Below are positions 57,040-64,000 of a DNA stretch of 64,000 nucleotides, piece after piece. Under the pieces are notes generated by a model. The model was given only the letters and a program-made list of their open reading frames with translations, made no database searches and was not told where the DNA came from. This DNA comes from Bimuria novae-zelandiae CBS 107.79. Its lineage: Eukaryota; Ascomycota; Dothideomycetes; Pleosporales; Didymosphaeriaceae. A program made the position numbers and the translations under genes. The stretch is from positions 435,942-499,941 of the forward strand of contig ML976685.1 of NCBI GenBank assembly GCA_010015655.1, written 5' to 3'. How positions within the stretch are numbered: the stretch's first letter is position 1; each line of letters starts with the position of its first letter.

Positions 57040-60000
57040 TACCTCCCTTCCCTCTATTAAGGGTTAAAAAAAAAAAAAATTCTCCGCGTCTTATCTTATT
57101 TATATAGCTTTGCGATTGTTTTATTATCTGCTTGCGATCCTCTTACTATTATAAACCTTTTACTAGTTCCGTTCTCGCGTGTCTAATTTTATGTCCTTAC
57201 TATAAGTGGTTACTGCAATAGTGTGTTCGCGCTAGTACGTTTACTTATTATTATGTACATAAAATTACTTCTTACTTAGCTTTTAGACCTTACTCTTTTA
57301 AGCTCTCTTTCTTTTCTTAGCTTAACTTCGTGCGCTGCAACGTCTCGCTTTTAACCTAGTCTTTCCTAACTTTATAACCTAATTCCCCTTACTATTTTAA
57401 TAAGATAGCTAGCCCTTCGCGCAACAGTCGCGTAATAAAGACACCTAAGCGTTAAAAGCGTGCTACTAACTCTAATAATAAGATAAAGAAAGGCCTGTCC
57501 CTATCGCGATTACTTAGTTACTAACTTAAGAAGACTAAGCTTTTTTAAAATAAAGCTATTATATTTAACGCTAGCGCAATCCTTCTTAGCTAGCTTACTA
57601 AGAAGTTTAGTTCTTCTAAAGCTTACAAAGTAAGTTCTAGACCTTCTTTTACGCTTTTTCTACTTTTTCCTACCTTTTAACTCGCCCCCTTACTCTTCTA
57701 ACCTCTTTTCTAGTTCTTTTTCGGCCTAGGTGTGCGCACTTGCTAACTTAACAAGCTTAGCTCCTAGGGTCTAATCTTGCTACGCGCGATAATTAAGCGC
57801 TAGTGTATTAATTACGTTACCTATAGACGCGTCTATTAGTAGGTGCTAGTAGGCAAGACGGTGTCCTGCGAGGAGTGCCGTACCTATAAGCTTACTAGCT
57901 ACACTAGACAAGTATACTTTAGTCTAACTTATTCTAGATAACTTTAGGGTGTGCTCTGCTAACTCCTTCCCCTACCTAGATTTAGCCTACCCTTAATAAA
58001 GTTAGCCGCGAAGAGTTCGCTAACATTATAGTTATTAGTATAGGCTACCTTATAAGGTTTTAAAAAGTAGCTAAGAATAGAAGGCCTTCCTTGCTAACCT
58101 TAACGCGTTCTATTTTACTTATAAAGTTGCTATTATTAATTGTGGCTTTAGGCTATTATAATTAGGAAGCGCCTAAGTAAGGAGGATAATAGCTTTCTTA
58201 ACCCTAGTAGTATGTTAGAGGACAGAGAAGTAGACCTAAACGTTATTAGGGAGGGTTTTACTATTCATTTAGTAGTTAAAGATACCTTTTCTACCTAGTT
58301 CCTCTTTCCTTCTTACTTTAGTTTACTTTTAAAGCTTACTTCTTTTATAAGGGTTATCTCTTACTTCTATAGGAATTATTTAGTCCCCTTATTATCCCTA
58401 GTAGTTCTAAGGGTTTTTTAAGTTACTTTTTTAAGATTCCTTCTTAACTTCTTTCTCTAATATTTAACTTTATCCCTTAACGATATTGTTCCTACCCTTA
58501 TTTTAAACACCTTTGTCTAGCTAGGTTCCTTAGCTTAGCAAGACAGGCATCGTAGAGCCTTCTTTAGGCCCTAATAAAAGCTAATTTAGGGGATATCGCG
58601 ATAGAATCCTATTAAGAGTTTTCTATTATAATTTTAATATAGCTTAGTAAACTTCTCCTAATAGTCTAACGTAGTAGCTTAGTTAAAGTTCCTACGAGGT
58701 TTTTAAGTTCTTTAAAAGTAGTTTTCCTACTATACTAGGTATTCCACCCTCTTGCCTCTACGGGACTAGCGTTCTTTATATATATTAACTACACTATACT
58801 CCTCTTCCCCCTCTTTTATTATAATTACTTCGGGCTGGGCGTTATTAGTGGTTTAGCTAAGAAGAGGGTTTAATAAGGCTAACTTTAGCCTGTCTACGTG
58901 GAACCTTAGGTGCATGTTTGGCGGGACGTCTAGTTCTACTACGTAGGAGTTTATTACCTTCCTTATAGTAAACTTTCCTTACTTCTAGTTAAGCTTCTTA
59001 CTTAGATATTAGTTTTAGAGGTAGTCCTTATACTTTAGCCATACCTTATCTTCTTCCTTTAAGATTAGAGTATTTTTATATTAACGGTTCGCCAGGCGCT
59101 CTTATTCTTGTTAGGCTATTATTATTTTTACCTAAGTAAAGTTAAAAACCTCTTTAAACTTTTTTATTATTACCTTCGCGGCCTTTTTTACGTTAGTTCT
59201 AAGCTCTAAGGCCAATCTCTATGCCCTAAAGTTCTTAACTAGTTTAACGTTCCAGCCGTGGGATAAGAAAAACAGGCTAACTCCCGTTAATATAGCTTCT
59301 CGCCCTTTAATAGCTATCTAGGCTATAGGAAGCCACTTTATCTAATTATCCTATTACTAGTTATAGTACGCCTAGAGGTAGACTTTAAGGATAGAGTTTA
59401 TTCGTTCTATCTGCCCGTCCGTCTCTAGGTGCTTTGCTATAGACAGTCTTCGGTCGATACCTGCTTATTCACAGAGTGTAGTCTAAAATTCGCTTACGAA
59501 TTGTCCCCCGCGGTCCGATGTAATAGAGGAGGGGAAGAAGTAGTCTGCTACCTAGTATTAAAGAAACGCTATCGTAACTATAGGTATATTAAAATTTAAG
59601 AGACTAATAAACTTAGGGTCCTTACTAAGTCTATTTATAATTACTATAATATTCGTGTAGCTATTGCTCTTAGGTAGGGTAATAATAAAGTCTATTATAA
59701 TATCCTTCTATCCTTATTTAAGTAGTAGTAAGGGCTTTAGCAGGCCCTGTTTTACTTCTCTTTATAGTTTAGTTCTTCTATTAATATTATAGTTCTTAAT
59801 ATACTGCCTTACTTAGTTAGATATCCCTAAGAAGAAGTAGTCTTAAGTAAGGATTTTATAGGTGTTTTCTTATCTTAAGTATCTTAAAGCTAGGGAATTA
59901 TGCGCGACTACTATTAGCTTTATTTATAAAGGTTCTAATTTTAGTACCTATTATCTTAACCTGTAGCGTAGGTACCCTTAGTTATCTATACTACATTCTA

Positions 60001-63000
60001 AGATACTAACAGATAACTTCTACCTGGGTTCGAACTTCCTAAGCCCGTTCTTAACACAGGCCTTTATCTCGCTATACGCACTGTCTTTATTACGTTCTAC
60101 CTCTTATTATATAGTGTTAAAGTCTAGTTCGCGTCGCTCGGCAGGGCTATCGCCTCCTTAAAGGGTTAATATAGGTAGTTTAGGGCGTGTTAGGTTAGCG
60201 AGCACTAGGTCCTCGTCTATTTTAGTATAGTTAGGTTCCTTTATAGCGGTGGGTGTTTAGGAGATAAAAGACTTTAAGCTATTTCTCTTAGTAGTCTCCT
60301 AAAAAAGCGTAAAGTGCCTTAACTTTAATCTATTATCTCTATTATCCTTTAGCAGGTCTTAGTCCCTCTAGGAGAAGGCGTTTGCCCTAGAGTTTACTAA
60401 CCCTAGTCTATATACAAACGTTATATTAATATAGCTAAGTGTGTTTACCTACTAAACGTGTCGTTCGTCCAATCTTTATTTAGTAGCAAAATATGTAAGG
60501 TTCTTATAATTAGTGTAGACCGTAAGGTGTTTTACTACTCGACACATATAGTCCTATTCGTCTACGCATTTAATAACTACAAGTATTTCTTTATTATAGA
60601 TAGCGTAGTTACATTCCACCGGGCTATTCTTTGCTAAGAAGTAAGCTACTAGGCGTAGAATCCTATTATTATTATACTAGGAGAAGCATCCCCTAGTTAA
60701 CTAGCTAAAGGCGTCTACTTCTAGTACTAATTCTTATTTAGGGTTAAAGTAGGCCAGCGCGGGGTCTGTATAGAACGCTATTTTTAGAAAGTTAAATGCG
60801 TGCTACTACTCTTATCCCTAAATAAATTCTACTCCTTTACTAGTAAGCTTTATAAAGGGGCTTACTCTGCTAGAGAAGTCTTATATAAATCTTTAATAAA
60901 AGTTTATAAAGCCTACGAAGCTCTAAACTTTCTTTACTAAAGTTAGTAGCTCTTATTCCTAAATTACCTAAACTTTATCTAGGTCTATACTTACGCCCTT
61001 GTTAACTTCTATAATAAATCTAAGGTACTTAGTCTTTTTAACGCAGAACTTAGATTTCTTAATATCTAAATATAGTCCTATAGCCCCTAACTTCTAAATT
61101 ATAGTACGTACTTTCTCTTCGTGGTCTTTTTAGCTGCTACTAGAGAATATAAGAACGTTATCTATATACGCTAAGTAGTAGTCGTTAAGGTGCTCCCTTA
61201 GTACTTAATTAATATACTACTAGAACATACTTGGCGCGTTGGCTAGGCTAAAAGGAACTACTAGCCACTTATAAAGACTAAATTAGGTTCTAAACGCCGT
61301 TTTCTATTCCTCGCCTTTCGCTATCTAAAGCTTATAGAAGGCTTAGATTATATTAAGTTTACTAAACTATTTAGCCTTCGCAAGGAGCTAAAGGGTCTCG
61401 CTAATTAATAGTAAAGGGTACTAGTCCTTCTTTAAAATAGCGTTTAGGGCTTAATAATTAACGTAGAAGCGTAGTCCTCCGCTAGAGTTTTTAATAAATA
61501 ATACTAGGGTAGCAGCGCTAGACTTGCTTACCTAAATAAAGCCTTTATTTAAGTATTTAGTAAACTCTTTTTAAAGGACGAGCAACTCTTCGCGAGACAT
61601 ATTAAATAGAGGGCTATAGGGGATCTCTGGGGTCTCGCCATCTTTTTCCACGAAAGGGATAAAAAGATCCACTCTAGGTCTATGGTGCGGGGGGAGCTTG
61701 TCAGCTTGTTCCCTATAGAAGATACGCTATAAGTCCTTAAAAGCTTTAGGTAGTAACTCTCGTGGGTTTACCTTTAGCTTGCGGGTTAACGCCTTCTATA
61801 TATCCTTTATTAATATAGAAAACACCTTAGCCCCGTTTCCCAGGCGTTGATTACGCTAATCTAAGGCTATAAAGGCTGCGGCTAATACCCCTTAGGGCTT
61901 TATTAATAGTTTCTTGCCTTCTTAGTTACGAATGCGAGTGCCTAAACTTCTAATCTAAATTAATTTCTTCGCTAGGGCTAGTTTAACCCTATTCTTCTTT
62001 ATTTAGGTCAGGCCGAGGATTAGGTCGTACGACCCGTCATTAGGTAAGACGTATAGCTACATTAATTCTATATAGTTATTAATATCTACTTCTAATTAGA
62101 CTACTTCGCGTACGAAGAGTCGCATGCCTCTAATACTAATAACCTCTTATAGATAGGATAGGTTCTTACGCTATAGGTAGGCTTTCGTTATAAGTTTTTC
62201 TAATATAAATCTAAAGGTTAAATAACCTAAATTAATTATTGTTGATGTAAATATAATGTTATTAATAAGCAAGTGTACTATTACTAGTGTTAAGTCTAGC
62301 TATAGCCTTTAAAAGTTATTAAAACTTATTTTTTGCCCTTTTTCTACTTTTGCCTCTTAGCGGCGACTGTTGCTAGGAGGACCTAGTTTTCTAAATTAGT
62401 AGAGGCTGTATTAAACTCTTTATTAAAGGATCCCTTAGTAGTAGGTGTAGTGGCGCAAACTTATACTAGCTTTATTATAGGTTAAAGTTTACACTGCTTT
62501 ACGCGATGTCCCGTATTTCTATAATAAAAATAGGAACTATTCTTTTTACGGGTTTCCATTACCTCGCGCGACACCCACGTGGCTTGTTTCTAGGTGTTGC
62601 TAGACCTGTGTCCCGTGGCTCTATCTATCGCTTAGTGTCTTCTATCTTGGCTTCGTCGGCCGGACATCCTTCCAGGGTTAGCTTAGGTAGGTTCCTAATC
62701 TATTTCGTCTAGCGCCCCGTTCTTGGCAGAAAACTTTAGCAGCCGTAATATATTTTAGAAGAGGTTTTTTTTAACCTTATTAACTCTCTTTTAGACCCCT
62801 TACAGGTCTTAATTATTATTTATATTTACTATAACTATTTAGTCCCGTAAATCCTTGCGGAGGCTCTGAAGGTACAGGTTCTATAAAATCTCCTAACTAT
62901 ACTTCTTAGCTTCTATAGCATAGTTATTAAAGTTAAGGTTAAAGTTATAAAGCTTCTAGTTTCCTTATTATATTATAAGTAAGTAGTTACGCGCGATTTC

Positions 63001-63600
63001 TTTCGCTAGGTAGTTATAGAAGTAATAGTTTAGTAGCTCTTAGAGGTTAGCTTTAGTGCACCCTAAGTAGTAGTCTAAGTATATAATTCCCACTGTTGCT
63101 GCACGTCCTGTTAATTAACTAATAATATATTTAGGTATATTTTTAAGGCAGTCCCTATCCTTTAGGAGCTTATATTATATTACTATCCTAAAGTAGTAGT
63201 AATCCTGTCGTTTGCTATTAAAATAGGCTAGGTTAAGAATCTTAGGACGGCGGCTTCTTCCTTAGTTTAAGACAAGCTCTACTATTAATCTCTCTAGTAG
63301 CTCTATCTGTTAGTCTACTTTTAATAGCTAATTTATACCTTTCGTCTCTTAGGAGTATTATCGTATTATTAGGGGTTCTTAGCGCTTCCTTACTATTTCT
63401 TTAGTTAGTCCTCTTACTCCTTACGGCAGAGTTTAAAGGGTATCCTAGAGGTTAACAAGTGCTTTAACCTTGCTTAAGAATTACTATATTTCGTTCTCGT
63501 TAACTCCCGATGCCTAGAGTTTAGTTATAAATAAGAAGGCTATTCTTTTATTTCTCTAGCTATTACTCCTTTATAAGCTAATAGCTTACTACGTATAATC
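57040..63600 (-). pseudogene. Gypsy element 3 Gag-Pol (RIP-inactivated)
   Basis: Minus-strand remnants. RT shows the VPFSLANAPSMF block (family PFGLxNAPxxFQ, near 61265-61230) and a catalytic box YIDN with the second Asp changed to Asn (61162-61157). Integrase shows ITSDRGGQFVSEF near 59515. Dense RIP stops. Gag lies at the right end but I could not place its zinc knuckle surely. I did not confirm a chromodomain or an antisense frame at its 3' end. Confidence 0.78.
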
Positions 63601-63876
63601 GTTCACGCTAAGACGCGGACCTTTAGTAAAAGGTCCTATTCTTATTTTTATAACTTCTTTATTTAGCAAAGATAGTCTTGCTAGTGTTAAGTATCTATTA
63701 GGACTCCTTCTTAATTACTTACTAAGAAAGGTTCTGTCTCTTTGTAGGTCTAGGCGTCGCCTTTATAGTATCTATCTACGTAAGTCTTTTAACTTCGTGT
63801 GCTGCTTCGTAGCTTTAGTTTATAATTATATTTAAAATCTACTTATCCCGCAACGGGTAAAAGTAATTAAATTTAA

Positions 63877-64000
63877 TATAAGGGGCTAGGTGCTTAAGGA
63901 GCTAAGGGTGCTAAAAGAATACTTATAAATTTAATAAAGAGTCTGAAGTTAAGCTTTAAGCGTTAAACTTATATATCTGGGGTTCGCATAACTAAGGGTT
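63877..64000 (-). repeat. 5' LTR of gypsy element 3 (truncated by window end)
   Basis: First 124 positions in plus view, TATAAGGGGCTAGGTGC, matching 56879 onward with G-to-A and C-to-T differences. Confidence 0.85.

Larger units (their letters stand above)
56879..64000 (-). mobile_element. Ty3/gypsy element 3, minus strand, running off the right edge
   Basis: Left (3') LTR at 56879-57039 and start of the right (5') LTR at 63877-64000, alignable with transitions only over the visible part. In element sense the 3' LTR is preceded by the purine tract AATAGAGGGAAGGGAGG. Coding is on the minus strand: RT near 61290-61140, integrase with SDRGGQFVSEF near 59515-59475, gag towards 63500-62500. The LTR end resembles the solo LTR at 32396-32883. 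About 37 bp of LTR and the second target duplication lie beyond the window. Confidence 0.88.

Noticed and set aside
57064..57080. Poly-A run interpreted as a LINE tail
   Set aside because: It lies just inside gypsy element 3, between the polypurine tract and the body, so it is internal sequence of an LTR element.
62506..62712. 68-codon plus-strand frame near the right end
   Set aside because: It is antisense to the gag region of the minus-strand gypsy element and has no independent support.
1..64000. tRNA, rRNA, CRISPR array, telomere repeat or Starship captain gene
   Set aside because: I looked for GGTTCGA-type B boxes, regularly spaced repeats, TTAGGG arrays and a tyrosine-recombinase captain and saw none; short tandem units found here are isolated.

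Overview
This is a window from a filamentous ascomycete (Pezizomycotina; probably Dothideomycetes, though that rank is inference). The evidence is short introns of 47-67 bp with GTANGT donors and CTAAC-type branch sites, HET, MFS, ABC and M28 gene families, and GC-balanced gene blocks that switch abruptly to AT-rich, stop-riddled transposon blocks. Stops and missense changes in the repeats are almost all C-to-T at CpA or the reverse-strand equivalent (CAA/CAG/TGG to TAA/TAG, Asp to Asn, Cys/His to Tyr), the signature of repeat-induced point mutation (RIP).

Layout. 1-2.6 kb: one unknown membrane-like protein gene. 2.6-12.2 kb: two pogo-like DNA transposons placed 6 bp apart, each with long terminal inverted repeats and TA target duplications; the second carries a complete Ty1/copia element (208-bp LTRs, ATTGC target duplication) in its transposase gene. 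12.4-28.2 kb: gene-rich block with an MFS transporter, a membrane-anchored proline-rich PY-motif protein, a pseudogenised M28 metallopeptidase of glutamate carboxypeptidase II type, a small MITE, a DmpA-type N-terminal-nucleophile aminopeptidase, a 1300-residue ABC-B exporter and a CsbD/Hmp1-like stress protein with CRE sites upstream. 28.3-29.6 kb: a RIP-damaged Tc1/mariner element sharing terminal bases with the MITE.

29.6-35.5 kb: AT-rich repeats including an inverted, 5'-truncated chromovirus (Ty3/gypsy) interrupted by a GC-rich solo LTR. 35.5-38.9 kb: a GC-normal island with an unrecognised multi-exon gene carrying two SUMO-interaction-like motifs, next to a RIP-broken AIM9-like phosphotransferase pseudogene. 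38.9-40.1 kb: AT-rich DNA. 40.1-44.3 kb: GC-normal DNA with an intact 679-residue HET-domain gene. 45-48.6 kb: a decayed RecQ-like helicase. 49.4-64 kb: a DDE transposase gene split by two gypsy elements, one complete (49671-56785) and one running off the right edge (56879 onward).

The genes in the central block look independently transcribed; the ABC and MFS transporters suggest export and uptake, and the CRE-bearing small gene suggests stress response. The least ordinary observations are an extra reading frame antisense to pol and 3' of the chromodomain, conserved in two copies of one chromovirus family, and the SUMO-interaction-motif gene. Exon coordinates were derived by hand from splice signals and reading-frame continuity; no homology search was run.
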